The notes beneath the pieces were generated by a model. It ran no database searches, had not been told where the DNA came from, and saw only the letters and a program-made list of their open reading frames with translations. 64,000 bases of DNA from Pelistega suis (GTDB lineage Bacteria > Pseudomonadota > Gammaproteobacteria > Burkholderiales > Burkholderiaceae_B), in assembly GCF_013133795.1 (NCBI RefSeq), contig NZ_JABGBN010000006.1, forward strand, positions 62,001 through 126,000, in the 5' to 3' direction. Shown here piece after piece: positions 54,352 through 63,216 of this stretch; the stretch's first letter is position 1; every line of letters starts with the position of its first letter. The translations under genes were made by a program, and so were the position numbers.

Positions 54352-55800
54352 ATGGCTCACACAACACAATCAGCTTTTGAACAAGCACAGTCTTTATTAC
54401 TAGAACCTTATGGTCTTAACGAGGGGCATTTAGCAAAGGCATTGGCTGAAATTTTTACCCACAAGGCCGACTATGCTGATTTGTATTTCCAATTCACGCG
54501 TAGCGAAAGTTGGGGATTAGAAGAAGGGATTGTGAAAACAGGAAGTTTTAATATCTCTCAAGGTGTCGGTGTGCGAGCGGTTTCGGGTGATAAAACGGCT
54601 TTTGCCTATTCAGATGATATTTCTTCTAAAGCGTTAATGAAAGCCGCTAGCACGGTGAAAACCATTGCTCGTCAAGGAGCTGGTAAAGCAAAAGTAGCAA
54701 AGACCGTGGCAGAGCCTCATCGTTTATATGTACCTATTGATCCGACGGGCAGCGTTGATACAACAGAGAAAGTGGCATTGTTAGAGCGTGTGGAGCAATT
54801 GGCTCGAGCCAAAGACCCAGCGATTGTACAAGTGATGGCAGGTTTAAGCTCAGAGTACGATGTGGTTCTTATTGCAGGCTCTGATGGTCGTCTTCAAGCT
54901 GATGTTCGCCCATTGGTGCGTTTATCGCTGACTGTGATTGCAGAACGCAATGGACGTCGCGAGATGGGACATTCGGGTGGCGGTGGTCGCTATGGTTTAA
55001 ATTATTTCACCGAAGCGCTTTTACAAGAGTATGTTCAAAAAGCGGTGAGTGAAGCATTGACCAATTTAGAAGCCAAAGCGGCACCAGCCGGTGAGATGAC
55101 TGTCGTATTGGGTTCTGGTTGGCCGGGTATCTTATTGCATGAGGCAGTAGGACATGGCTTAGAGGGTGACTTTAATCGCAAAGGGTCTAGTGTCTTTTCT
55201 GGGCGTATTGGTGAGCGAGTTGCTTCAAAAGGTGTAACGGTTATTGATGACGGTACTATTCCCGATCGTCGTGGCTCATTGAATATTGATGACGAGGGTA
55301 ATCCGACACAACGAACAGTCTTAATCGAAGATGGTATTCTTCGCGGATATATGCAAGATAGTATGAATGCACGCTTGATGAAAACCGCAATTACCGGCAA
55401 TGGTCGCCGAGAGTCATATGCTCATTTACCGATGCCGCGCATGACGAATACGTTTATGCTTAATGGTGATAAAGCTCCAGAGGAAATCATCCGATCTGTC
55501 AAAAAAGGTATTTATGCGACGAGTTTCTCTGGTGGTCAGGTGGATATTACCAGTGGTAAATTTGTCTTCTCCGCTTCCGAGGCTTATATGATTGAAAATG
55601 GCAAAATCAGTTACCCAATCAAAGGGGCGACTTTGATTGGTAATGGCCCTGATGCGATGAACAAAGTATCCATGATTGGTAATGATTTGGCATTGGACAG
55701 TGGTATTGGTACATGTGGTAAAGAAGGGCAAGGTGTACCGGTAGGCGTGGGCATGCCGACTATTCGTCTGGATGGTTTGACGGTGGGTGGTACACAGTAA
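54352..55800 (+). CDS. tldD: Metalloprotease TldD
   Basis: A 482-residue subunit of the TldD/TldE (PmbA) zinc protease, which processes small modified peptides and toxin-antitoxin partners such as CcdA. The zinc motif [12 protein letters not shown] starts near residue 263 (HExxxH). The partner pmbA is not in the window. A location right after two toxin-antitoxin modules is notable but may be chance. Confidence 0.96.
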   Translation: MAHTTQSAFEQAQSLLLEPYGLNEGHLAKALAEIFTHKADYADLYFQFTRSESWGLEEGIVKTGSFNISQGVGVRAVSGDKTAFAYSDDISSKALMKAASTVKTIARQGAGKAKVAKTVAEPHRLYVPIDPTGSVDTTEKVALLERVEQLARAKDPAIVQVMAGLSSEYDVVLIAGSDGRLQADVRPLVRLSLTVIAERNGRREMGHSGGGGRYGLNYFTEALLQEYVQKAVSEALTNLEAKAAPAGEMTVVLGSGWPGILLHEAVGHGLEGDFNRKGSSVFSGRIGERVASKGVTVIDDGTIPDRRGSLNIDDEGNPTQRTVLIEDGILRGYMQDSMNARLMKTAITGNGRRESYAHLPMPRMTNTFMLNGDKAPEEIIRSVKKGIYATSFSGGQVDITSGKFVFSASEAYMIENGKISYPIKGATLIGNGPDAMNKVSMIGNDLALDSGIGTCGKEGQGVPVGVGMPTIRLDGLTVGGTQ

Positions 55801-55810
55801 ACATTTAGAA

Positions 55811-55867
55811 TAACCCCATTATCAGAGGCACATAGAGAAGTGAAATGAGCCGCTCATAATGGGGTTA
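55811..55867. terminator. Long inverted repeat between tldD and the convergent gene
   Basis: Perfect 12-bp arms (55811-55822 and 55856-55867), with further partial pairing inside (AGAGGC against GCCGCT). No T tract follows on either strand. Probably a shared terminator for the two convergent genes, but it could be a different structured element. Confidence 0.5.
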
Positions 55868-55881
55868 AACAATGGATTTAT

Positions 55882-56316
55882 TTAAATATAAAACATTGCC
55901 TTAGCTAATATGACAATTAGCACTACATGGTAAAAAACACTGGTATGGATGTGATGCGATACTTTACCTTTTAAGAGTCCTTTTTTACGAAGTATCATGG
56001 CACTGATGAAGTGGATTAACACACTGATAGCGATGATGATTTTAAGGCTAAACAATAAGGTAAAGTGTCCATTGCCAGTGATACCAAAACGTGCCATATG
56101 AAAGTGTGCCATGCCTAGCCCAGTGGCAAATAGCGTTAATAGTACAAAGGGCATTAATTGTTTAGCTCGTCCACCGACTTCTTTGCCTACGGCTTGCATA
56201 ATGTCGTTGCTGAGTTTGTGCTGGATATACCTAAGAAAGAGCACTTCAAAAAAAACCGTTCCAATAAAGGCGAATGCACTTAGTAGATGCAAGGTAAGAA
56301 GAATAAAGTAAGTCAT
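55882..56316 (-). CDS. Four-helix integral membrane protein, CopD-like
   Basis: A 144-residue membrane protein with four hydrophobic segments. Histidines lie in or near membrane helices (L-H-L-L-S-A-F-A-F-I-G; L-I-H-F-I-S-A; F-Y-H-V-V-L), which recalls CopD-like or heme-binding membrane families. The match is loose and I do not assign a function. Single gene, divergent from the Crp/Fnr regulator with 62 bases between. Confidence 0.7.
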   Translation of the reverse strand: MTYFILLTLHLLSAFAFIGTVFFEVLFLRYIQHKLSNDIMQAVGKEVGGRAKQLMPFVLLTLFATGLGMAHFHMARFGITGNGHFTLLFSLKIIIAISVLIHFISAMILRKKGLLKGKVSHHIHTSVFYHVVLIVILAKAMFYI

Positions 56317-56378
56317 AAAACACGTTAAAATAAAAGTATCCTATTCTAACATTCAACCACTTCTCTATTAAATTACCA

Positions 56379-57098
56379 ATGATAAAAATCAATTTAACCT
56401 CTATCGAGGAAGAACAGTTAAGAAGTGTGCTGGCTCAGCACCCCGTGTTTGGCGGTCATCCAGCGGAACTTTATGCAAGCTTGCTCGAAAATGCAGGAAC
56501 TTGTCAGATGAAAGCAGGAGACCGGCTTTTTTCTGAGGGGGATGTGGCAACACAATACTTTGTCATGGGGAGTGGTGCAGTAGAGATGTTCCGCTATTCA
56601 ATAGAAGGTGATGAGCGCGTATTTTCTATCTTTGAACGAGGTGAGTTTATTGCTCATGCGGCGATGTTTATGCCTCATGGCAAATATCCGATGAATGCAC
56701 GTGCACGAGACAATGTCAAATTATATGTCCTAGACCGTCAGGCATTGCATAAGACCTGTCATCGCTTCCCTGTACTTGCCATTCGCTTATTGTCGGGGAT
56801 GAGTATGAATATTTATAAGCAGATTAATCAGGTGCATTGGTTGACATCGAGTTCTGCGCATGAGCGGTTGGCGCATTATTTTGTGCTGCTTCAGCAGGAG
56901 CAAAAAAATGCCACAGTGATTATCCCTGTCACACAAAAACAATTAGCTGCACAGTTAGGTATTCGAGCAGAGACGTTGAACCGTATTCTTGGGGAATGGC
57001 AACAAAAAGATTATATTCGCGGCAAACGTAAAGAGTGGGAATTATTGGATATTGATTATCTCAATAGCTTATCAGGTGCAGCAAAGCGGACGTTTTAA
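56379..57098 (+). CDS. Crp/Fnr family transcriptional regulator
   Basis: A 239-residue regulator with an N-terminal cyclic-nucleotide-binding-type barrel (A-G-D-R-L-F-S-E-G-D near residue 50, then F-V-M-G-S-G-A-V-E-M) and a C-terminal winged helix (V-T-Q-K-Q-L-A-A-Q-L-G-I-R-A-E-T-L-N-R-I-L). The N-terminal cysteines needed for an FNR iron-sulfur cluster are missing, and R/S contacts for cAMP are not obvious, so its signal is unknown. It faces the TRAP transporter operon and may regulate it. Confidence 0.9.
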   Translation: MIKINLTSIEEEQLRSVLAQHPVFGGHPAELYASLLENAGTCQMKAGDRLFSEGDVATQYFVMGSGAVEMFRYSIEGDERVFSIFERGEFIAHAAMFMPHGKYPMNARARDNVKLYVLDRQALHKTCHRFPVLAIRLLSGMSMNIYKQINQVHWLTSSSAHERLAHYFVLLQQEQKNATVIIPVTQKQLAAQLGIRAETLNRILGEWQQKDYIRGKRKEWELLDIDYLNSLSGAAKRTF

Positions 57099-57130
57099 TG
57101 GCTTGATTTATACGGCTTGTGCCTAATAGA

Positions 57131-57155
57131 AAAAACCGCCTATATGGCGGTTTTT
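57131..57155. terminator. Bidirectional terminator between crp/fnr gene and dctM
   Basis: 10-bp perfect stem (57131-57140 with 57146-57155), 5-base loop, A run before and T run after. It serves both convergent genes. Confidence 0.9.
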
Positions 57156-57174
57156 ATGTTGTTTTTAGGGTGAC

Positions 57175-58434
57175 CTAAATCAATGCTAATGTAATGCTCG
57201 GAATATAAGTAATAATCAATAGACAAATAAACGAGACCAATACAAAGGGTAGTAGTGGTTTGAGAATTTTATCTACCGATAGTTTTGCCACCGTACATGC
57301 TGCAAAAAGATTGACACCAAAGGGTGGTGTAATCATCCCTAAGGCGAGATTGACGACCATAATAATACCAAAGTGTACAGGATTAATACCAAACTGTACC
57401 GCGACAGGTAAGAGTAATGGTGCAAGCACGACAATCGATGCCGATGTTTCGATAAACATACCAATAACAAAGAGCGCTAAGTTTACGCCCAATAAGAAGG
57501 TGTATTTATCGCTAAAGACTTGTGCTAGCCATTCACCCAATTGATTAGGAATACCAGCACGATTTAATAAGAAACCGAATAACCCAGCATTGGCAATGAG
57601 GAACATGATGATTGCCGTAGAGATAACCGTATTCCTAAAACAGCTTGATAAAGCCGAAAAACCTAGCGTACGATAAATAAAAATACCGATAAATAGAGCA
57701 TAGGCAACCGCCACGACAGAGGCCTCAGTAGGCGTAAAAATACCGCCATAAATGCCACCAAGAATAATTACCGGCATAAGTAAAGCCAATTTTGCTTGAT
57801 TTAAGGCAGTCCAGAAATTGAGGCGATTATGACCATCTTGTAAGCCAACGTGGTGGCGTTTGGCATAAAACCATACATAAAGGACTAATGCAAAGGCAAT
57901 TAAAAAGCCGGGTAGAATACCACCAATAAATAAATCGACTAAATCCGTTTGAGTGGCTACCGCAAATAAAATCATGGGCACAGAGGGTGGAATAATCACG
58001 CCAAGCTCTGCTGCTGTCGCCTGTAGTGAAGCGGCAAAGGGTTTTGGATAACCATGCTTAACCATGGCTGGAATTAAGATAGAGCCGACAGCAAAAGTAG
58101 TGGCCACACTAGATCCTGCCACAGCAGCAAAAATCATACATGTAATGACACAGCTACACGCAAGACCACCTTGCATGTTTCCAACTAGGCTTTTTGCAAA
58201 ATTGACAAGACGTTCAGAGATTCCAGCAGCTTGCATGAGATTGCCTGCGAGAATAAAGAAAGGAATGGCAGCCAATGGAAATTTATCTAGTGCGGCATAA
58301 AACTGTTGGGCGATGACCAACCAATTAATCCCCGCAACTTGAATCCCTAAGAATGACGCAAGACCAATTGAAATCGCCACGGGCACGGTGAGTAGGAAAA
58401 ACACCAACATTGAAACGATCATGAGTTGTGACAT
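57175..58434 (-). CDS. dctM: TRAP transporter large permease subunit DctM
   Basis: A 419-residue inner-membrane protein with about 12 hydrophobic segments, the Na+-coupled transport subunit of a TRAP system. Family segments I-P-F-F-I-L-A-G-N-L-M, A-G-S-S-V-A-T and G-M-I-T-P-P-F-G-V-N-L are visible. It starts 5 bases after dctQ. Substrate class (C4-dicarboxylate or another organic acid) cannot be told. Confidence 0.95.
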   Translation of the reverse strand: MSQLMIVSMLVFFLLTVPVAISIGLASFLGIQVAGINWLVIAQQFYAALDKFPLAAIPFFILAGNLMQAAGISERLVNFAKSLVGNMQGGLACSCVITCMIFAAVAGSSVATTFAVGSILIPAMVKHGYPKPFAASLQATAAELGVIIPPSVPMILFAVATQTDLVDLFIGGILPGFLIAFALVLYVWFYAKRHHVGLQDGHNRLNFWTALNQAKLALLMPVIILGGIYGGIFTPTEASVVAVAYALFIGIFIYRTLGFSALSSCFRNTVISTAIIMFLIANAGLFGFLLNRAGIPNQLGEWLAQVFSDKYTFLLGVNLALFVIGMFIETSASIVVLAPLLLPVAVQFGINPVHFGIIMVVNLALGMITPPFGVNLFAACTVAKLSVDKILKPLLPFVLVSFICLLIITYIPSITLALI

Positions 58435-58439
58435 GTCAA

Positions 58440-58949
58440 TTACTCCTGAATATTCGTATCAATTTGGCTATTATCGCCAAACCAGTGGATGAGTAGGGCG
58501 ATTAGCGCAAGGGTACATCCAATAGGAATTGCGGCATAAATCCATGAGATAGGGAAGTCGAGCCCCGCAATCGTTTGGAAACGTACACGATAGGTCATAT
58601 TGCCCCCAATCCATGCAAGAAGACCTAAAAAGAGGGCGCAAATCGTGTTAGCAAAATGACGTACCCAGCGACGAGGAGCATCACTCAGAAAGGTATTAAT
58701 GACATCAACCTTGAGCATTTCACCTCGGCGAAAGGCGAGAATAATCCCAAGAAAGACAATCCAAATAATCGCTGAACGAGTCCAAGGCTCTGTCCATGCA
58801 GCAGGCTCTTGTAAAACAAAACGTGCAAAGACCTGATAAATCCCCGCAAAAAAGGCAGACCAAAGTAATAACTGAGCGATAAAAGAAATCAGCTTAAATA
58901 AAGATTGATCAAGAAAATAGGAGAGTTTTTTCATACTGTAATGCGTCAT
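58440..58949 (-). CDS. dctQ: TRAP transporter small permease subunit DctQ
   Basis: The small four-helix membrane subunit that joins DctP and DctM. W-T-E-P-W-T-R and I-W-I-V-F-L-G-I in the second helix region are typical. I start it at the ATG at 58949 (M-T-H-Y-S-M-K-K); an upstream ATG at 58982 and a later one at 58934 are also possible. The open frame up to 58982 reaches into the attenuator-like hairpin zone, which argues against the longest form. Confidence 0.9.
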   Translation of the reverse strand: MTHYSMKKLSYFLDQSLFKLISFIAQLLLWSAFFAGIYQVFARFVLQEPAAWTEPWTRSAIIWIVFLGIILAFRRGEMLKVDVINTFLSDAPRRWVRHFANTICALFLGLLAWIGGNMTYRVRFQTIAGLDFPISWIYAAIPIGCTLALIALLIHWFGDNSQIDTNIQE

Positions 58950-58991
58950 CGCATAAAGATTAAGAGGGAAAAGACATCCCAAAAAAAGATG

Positions 58992-59037
58992 AAAAAACTG
59001 AACGTGTGTACTTCATAAACTCTAGTATCACGTTCAG
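58992..59037 (-). terminator. Attenuating hairpin between dctP and dctQ
   Basis: 9-bp perfect arms (58998-59006 and 59029-59037), 22-base loop, six T after it on the - strand. Placed between the binding-protein gene and the permease genes, it should make dctP more abundant than dctQM. Confidence 0.75.
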
Positions 59038-59081
59038 CTTTTTCTGTCTGAGTGTCCACAGGAGATACTCAGCATATGGGT

Positions 59082-60068
59082 TTATTTTGCCGCAGCAATA
59101 CTATCAATTAACTCTTTAGAGAAACGTTTGTAGTATTCAGGATATACGTTTTTCACTAAAGCAGAGAAAGCTTCACGATTGACATCTTCAGTGACTTGCA
59201 TACCAGCATCTTTTAAGCTTTGAATACCTGTTTTTTCAATATTGTCCACGAAGTCACGCATCGCTTGTGCCGCTTTTTTACCCGCTTCATTAAATTTTGC
59301 CTTATCTTCGGCACTTAGACTGTCATATACCGACGGTGAAATGACAATCACAGCGGGTGCATAAACGTGAGCTGTTAGTGAAAGGAATTTTTGTTGTTGA
59401 TTCAGTTTGGCCGCCACGATAACAGAGGTTGGATTCTCTTGACCATCAATTGTGCCTTGTTGTAGGGCGGTTTGTACCTCTGGCCAAGCCATTGGTGTAG
59501 GAAGAATACCGATTTCTTTGAAAGCCGCGATATGAACAGGATTCTCTGTGGTACGGATTTTGAGACCTTTGGCATCAGCAGGTTCTTTTACCGCGACTTT
59601 ATTATTAGTAAGATGACGGAAACCTTGTTCACCCCAAGCGAGTGCCACTAAACCACGCTTAGAGAATTCTTTAAGCATATCTTGACCGATTTGACTATCA
59701 AGCACTTTACGACCATGATCTAAATCACGTAGTAAGAAGGGAATATCAAAAACACCTACCTGTGGGACAAAGTTAAGGATAGCACCCGTGGATAAAATTG
59801 CTGCATCAATAGTACCTAGTTGTAGACCTTCGATTACTTCACGTTCACCACCTAAAGCACTATTACCAAAGTGTTCAATCGTAAATTTACCTTGGCTACT
59901 TTCAGTAATAGATTTATCGAAAGCTACGGCACCAGCACCAAAGTGAGAGTTATCTTTTGCCAAAGCGTAAGCCATTTTTAATGATTGTTGAGCAAAGGCA
60001 TTAGCAGATAACATTGAGCCAGCCACGATACCAGCACAAAGAACTTTATGTAACCATGATTTTTTCAT
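59082..60068 (-). CDS. dctP: TRAP transporter substrate-binding protein DctP
   Basis: Periplasmic binding protein of 328 residues, with a signal peptide (M-K-K-S-W-L-H-K then A-G-I-V-A-G-S-M-L, cleavage after A-N-A-F-A). The family's R-T-T-E-N-P segment near residue 170 carries the arginine that binds the substrate carboxylate, and Q-G-T-I-D-G-Q-E-N-P follows. First gene of dctPQM. A palindrome lies just upstream of its start. Confidence 0.95.
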   Translation of the reverse strand: MKKSWLHKVLCAGIVAGSMLSANAFAQQSLKMAYALAKDNSHFGAGAVAFDKSITESSQGKFTIEHFGNSALGGEREVIEGLQLGTIDAAILSTGAILNFVPQVGVFDIPFLLRDLDHGRKVLDSQIGQDMLKEFSKRGLVALAWGEQGFRHLTNNKVAVKEPADAKGLKIRTTENPVHIAAFKEIGILPTPMAWPEVQTALQQGTIDGQENPTSVIVAAKLNQQQKFLSLTAHVYAPAVIVISPSVYDSLSAEDKAKFNEAGKKAAQAMRDFVDNIEKTGIQSLKDAGMQVTEDVNREAFSALVKNVYPEYYKRFSKELIDSIAAAK

Positions 60069-60084
60069 GAGATTTCCTTATTAA

Positions 60085-60096
60085 ATAAACGTTTAT
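60085..60096. promoter_or_regulatory. Palindrome upstream of dctP
   Basis: ATAAACGTTTAT, a perfect 12-bp palindrome 17 bases before the dctP start. Its AAACGTTT core is the same as in the operator of the fad TetR regulator at 22069. Confidence 0.5.
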
Positions 60097-60226
60097 ATTT
60101 CAATTATTTTATGATAAATCGAATCGCTTTAACGCTAACTTAGCCAAAGGGAGTTGTTTTAATCACCATATTTGCGCTATATAAGAGAATACACAGTTTA
60201 TCTATGTTGGGAAATGAGCAAATACC

Positions 60227-60799
60227 CTATTTAGCCAAGAGTTGTAGTGCTTGACGAATACCGTCCGAGACTGAGACATCAGCGGCGATATTTTTAACGA
60301 CATTCGTGCTTTCTTTTTCTGAATACCCTAAGGCAATGAGTGCATTGAGAATATCGCTCTTCGCAGACGGTATCTGTGCTTCAGCGGTATTGGTGGTCGC
60401 TGTAAATTTACCTTTAAGTTCTAGAAGTAAACGTGCGGCTGTTTTGGCACCAATGCCGGGGATTTTTACTAAAAGGCTAGCATCTTCTTGAGTGATAGCA
60501 TTGGCTAGTTCAGTACTACTCATACCAGACAGAATGGCCAACGCAGTACGCGCACCAATGCCACTCACTTTAATTAAGGTGCGAAAAGCAAGACGTTCAT
60601 CAGCACGTAGAAAACCATACAGGACATGCGCATCCTCGCGAACTGCAAGGTGCGTATAGAGGGAGACTTTGCCACCAATGTCGGGTAGGTCATAGAGTGT
60701 GCTCATTGGCACTTCTAAATCATAACCCACACCATTGACATCAACGCAAATAGTGGGGGGGAGTTTTTCGATAAGGGTACCGTTAATACGACCAATCAT
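60227..60799 (-). CDS. ruvA: Holliday junction DNA helicase RuvA
   Basis: A 190-residue junction-binding subunit of RuvAB. The conserved start M-I-G-R-I-N-G-T-L at 60799 is used; the open frame extends to 60847 but that would overlap ruvC. Helix-hairpin-helix motifs ([10 protein letters not shown] and I-P-G-I-G-A-K-T-A) are in domain II, and a short C-terminal RuvB-binding domain follows. ruvC precedes it by 25 bases. Confidence 0.96.
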   Translation of the reverse strand: MIGRINGTLIEKLPPTICVDVNGVGYDLEVPMSTLYDLPDIGGKVSLYTHLAVREDAHVLYGFLRADERLAFRTLIKVSGIGARTALAILSGMSSTELANAITQEDASLLVKIPGIGAKTAARLLLELKGKFTATTNTAEAQIPSAKSDILNALIALGYSEKESTNVVKNIAADVSVSDGIRQALQLLAK

Positions 60800-60824
60800 A
60801 CAATATGTCCAAAAAATAAAACAC

Positions 60825-61367
60825 TTAGATATGCAAACGACCACCACGTAAACGAGGGGTATGTGTCGTATCCATATCTAAATCTTGTAGTTTATGGGTG
60901 AGGGTAATGGTATGGGCGTGTGTGATGGCACAAGCAAGCGCATCGGCAGAGTCGGGCTCAGGACGACCGTTGAGACTTAATAAATGTTGTACCATGGTCT
61001 GTACCTGTTCTTTATTTGCATGACCACGACCCACTACAGCTTTTTTAATCTGTAACGCGGTGTACTCTGCGACATCTAAATCATAATCAGCAAGTGCGCA
61101 CATCGCTGCCCCGCGTGCTTGTCCTAGCAGTAAGGTGGTTTCTGGGTTGGTATTGACAAAGACTTTTTCCAGTGCGGAATGGCTGGGCTTGTAGTGTTCA
61201 ATGACTTCACGGATATGATCCATGATATATTTAAGACGGCGGTGTAGCGGTAAATCTGTGGGAATAGCAATCGTCCCACTACCGACATAATAGAGTTTCG
61301 CATAGTGGGTGTCGATTACCCCAAAGCCCGTTTTACGTAGCCCGGGGTCAATACCAAGAATTCTCAC
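60825..61367 (-). CDS. ruvC: Crossover junction endodeoxyribonuclease RuvC
   Basis: A 180-residue Holliday junction resolvase. The catalytic acids are visible: Asp7 in L-G-I-D-P-G-L, Glu in A-L-E-K-V-F-V-N, and the Asp pair in P-D-S-A-D-A-L-A. It follows purH by 17 bases on the same strand and may be read through from it. Confidence 0.97.
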   Translation of the reverse strand: MRILGIDPGLRKTGFGVIDTHYAKLYYVGSGTIAIPTDLPLHRRLKYIMDHIREVIEHYKPSHSALEKVFVNTNPETTLLLGQARGAAMCALADYDLDVAEYTALQIKKAVVGRGHANKEQVQTMVQHLLSLNGRPEPDSADALACAITHAHTITLTHKLQDLDMDTTHTPRLRGGRLHI

Positions 61368-61384
61368 GCTACACCTAGAGAGGA

Positions 61385-62974
61385 TTAGTGACGGAAGTGG
61401 CGAGTGCCAGTGTAAACCATCACAATGCCATGCTCATCAGCCGCATTAATCACCTCGTCATCACGGATACTGCCACCTGGTTGAATAATGCAGTTAGCAC
61501 CAGCGGCAACAATCACATCAAGACCATCACGGAATGGGAAGAAAGCATCAGAAGCAGCGGCTGTGTTTTTTAAGCTTAAACCATTGGCTTCTGCTTTGAT
61601 TGAGGCAATGCGAGCAGAGTCCAAACGGCTCATTTGACCCGCACCGACGCCCATTGTCATGCCGTCTGCGCAGAAGACAATCGCATTCGATTTGACGTAT
61701 TTGGCCACTTTCCAAGCAAACATTAAGTCTTTTAATTGTTGCTCAGTCGGTTGTTTCTTTGTCACGACTTTGAGTGATTCCATCGGTACATCAAAGGCAT
61801 CAGGATCTTGGACTAACCAACCACCGCCGACACGTTTAACATCAAATGGATTTTGCGCTTTACCTGTCGCCACTTTTAACACGCGAACATTTTTCTTCGC
61901 CGCTAATAACTCAAGTGCTTCTGCGGTATAGTCTGGAGCGAGTAATACTTCCATGAATTGTTTACTGACTTCTTCGGCTACCGCTAAATCGACTGTACGG
62001 TTAAAAGCAATAATGCCACCAAACGCTGATGTTGGGTCAGTTTTAAAGGCTTTTTGGTAAGCGGCAAAAGGTGTTTCGGCTACGGCTACGCCACAAGGGT
62101 TAGCATGTTTGACAATTACACAAACGGGTGCGTCAAAACTACGAGAACATTCCCAAGCGGCATCCGCATCTGCGATATTGTTATAAGAAAGCTCTTTACC
62201 TTGTAATTGAACGTAGTTGCCCAATAGACCATCACCACGAACAGGGTCGATATAGAACGCCGCTTTTTGGTGAGGATTCTCACCATAGCGGAGTTCTTGG
62301 TGTTTTTGCAGTTGTAGCGTGAGTGTATCTGCCCACATCTTACGTTCTGGGGCAGCTTCTTGTGCTGGTTCGGCTTCTGTTAAGCTGCTTAAATATTGCG
62401 CAATAGCTCCGTCATAAGCAGCGGTGTGAGCATAGGTTTTGCCAGCGAGTTTTAAACGTAAACCATAAGAAGGCTGACCGAATTCATCAATTTCTTTAAG
62501 TACTTGAGCATAGTCACTTGGGTCAATGACTACTGTAACGCCACCCTCTGGGGTACCGTGATTTTTAGCAGCAGCACGTAACATAGCTGGACCACCAATA
62601 TCAACATTTTCGACAGCATCAGCAAATGAGCAGTTAGGTTTTGCGATGGTTTCGCGAAATGGGTAAAGATTCACAACCAATAGGTCAATAGGAGCAATAC
62701 CGTGTTTTTCCATGGTTGCAAGATGCTCCGCATTATCGCGACGACCTAATAAACCACCGTGAATTTTAGGGTGTAAGGTTTTGACACGTCCATCTAAAAT
62801 TTCAGGAGAACCAGTATGTTCAGCCACCTCAGTAACAGCCAAGCCTGCTTGTTTGAGTAAAGCAGCGGTGCCACCAGTGGATAAAAGTTTAATGCCACGA
62901 GCAGCAAGTGCTTGGGCAAATTCCACGATACCTGTTTTGTCAGAGACAGAAAGTAGAGCAGTAGTGAGTTTCAT
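61385..62974 (-). CDS. purH: Bifunctional AICAR transformylase / IMP cyclohydrolase PurH
   Basis: Last two steps of IMP synthesis, 529 residues. The N-terminal IMP cyclohydrolase domain ([11 protein letters not shown]) and the C-terminal transformylase ([11 protein letters not shown] near residue 235; [10 protein letters not shown]) are complete. Its start overlaps the fis stop by 4 bases (ATGA). Part of dusB-fis-purH-ruvC-ruvA. Confidence 0.97.
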   Translation of the reverse strand: MKLTTALLSVSDKTGIVEFAQALAARGIKLLSTGGTAALLKQAGLAVTEVAEHTGSPEILDGRVKTLHPKIHGGLLGRRDNAEHLATMEKHGIAPIDLLVVNLYPFRETIAKPNCSFADAVENVDIGGPAMLRAAAKNHGTPEGGVTVVIDPSDYAQVLKEIDEFGQPSYGLRLKLAGKTYAHTAAYDGAIAQYLSSLTEAEPAQEAAPERKMWADTLTLQLQKHQELRYGENPHQKAAFYIDPVRGDGLLGNYVQLQGKELSYNNIADADAAWECSRSFDAPVCVIVKHANPCGVAVAETPFAAYQKAFKTDPTSAFGGIIAFNRTVDLAVAEEVSKQFMEVLLAPDYTAEALELLAAKKNVRVLKVATGKAQNPFDVKRVGGGWLVQDPDAFDVPMESLKVVTKKQPTEQQLKDLMFAWKVAKYVKSNAIVFCADGMTMGVGAGQMSRLDSARIASIKAEANGLSLKNTAAASDAFFPFRDGLDVIVAAGANCIIQPGGSIRDDEVINAADEHGIVMVYTGTRHFRH

Positions 62975-63216
62975 GATGCATCAATAAGGTTGTTTGAAAT
63001 AAGTTTTTTACGAAGTGTATTGCGGGTAATACCTAAAATTTCGGCAGCTTTAGATTGGTTGCCGTTGGCATATTCCATGACTTTCTCTAGCATGGCTTTT
63101 TCAACACTGTGCATCACCATGTCCCAGACATTATGAGCATCATTGTCACCAAGTTCTTCAAAATAAGCATCTAGATTAGCGCTAATACATTCGTCAATAG
63201 GGTGTATATTATTCAT
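62971..63216 (-). CDS. fis: Fis family DNA-binding protein
   Basis: An 81-residue Fis: the C-terminal helix-turn-helix [22 protein letters not shown] is the Fis signature. It is shorter than E. coli Fis (98), as usual in betaproteobacteria. It overlaps dusB by 4 bases upstream and purH by 4 downstream, so all three are coupled. Nucleoid protein and regulator. Confidence 0.96.
   Translation of the reverse strand: MNNIHPIDECISANLDAYFEELGDNDAHNVWDMVMHSVEKAMLEKVMEYANGNQSKAAEILGITRNTLRKKLISNNLIDAS

Noticed and set aside
60800-60847. Extended ruvA start
   Set aside because: It would overlap ruvC, and the conserved M-I-G-R start is at 60799.
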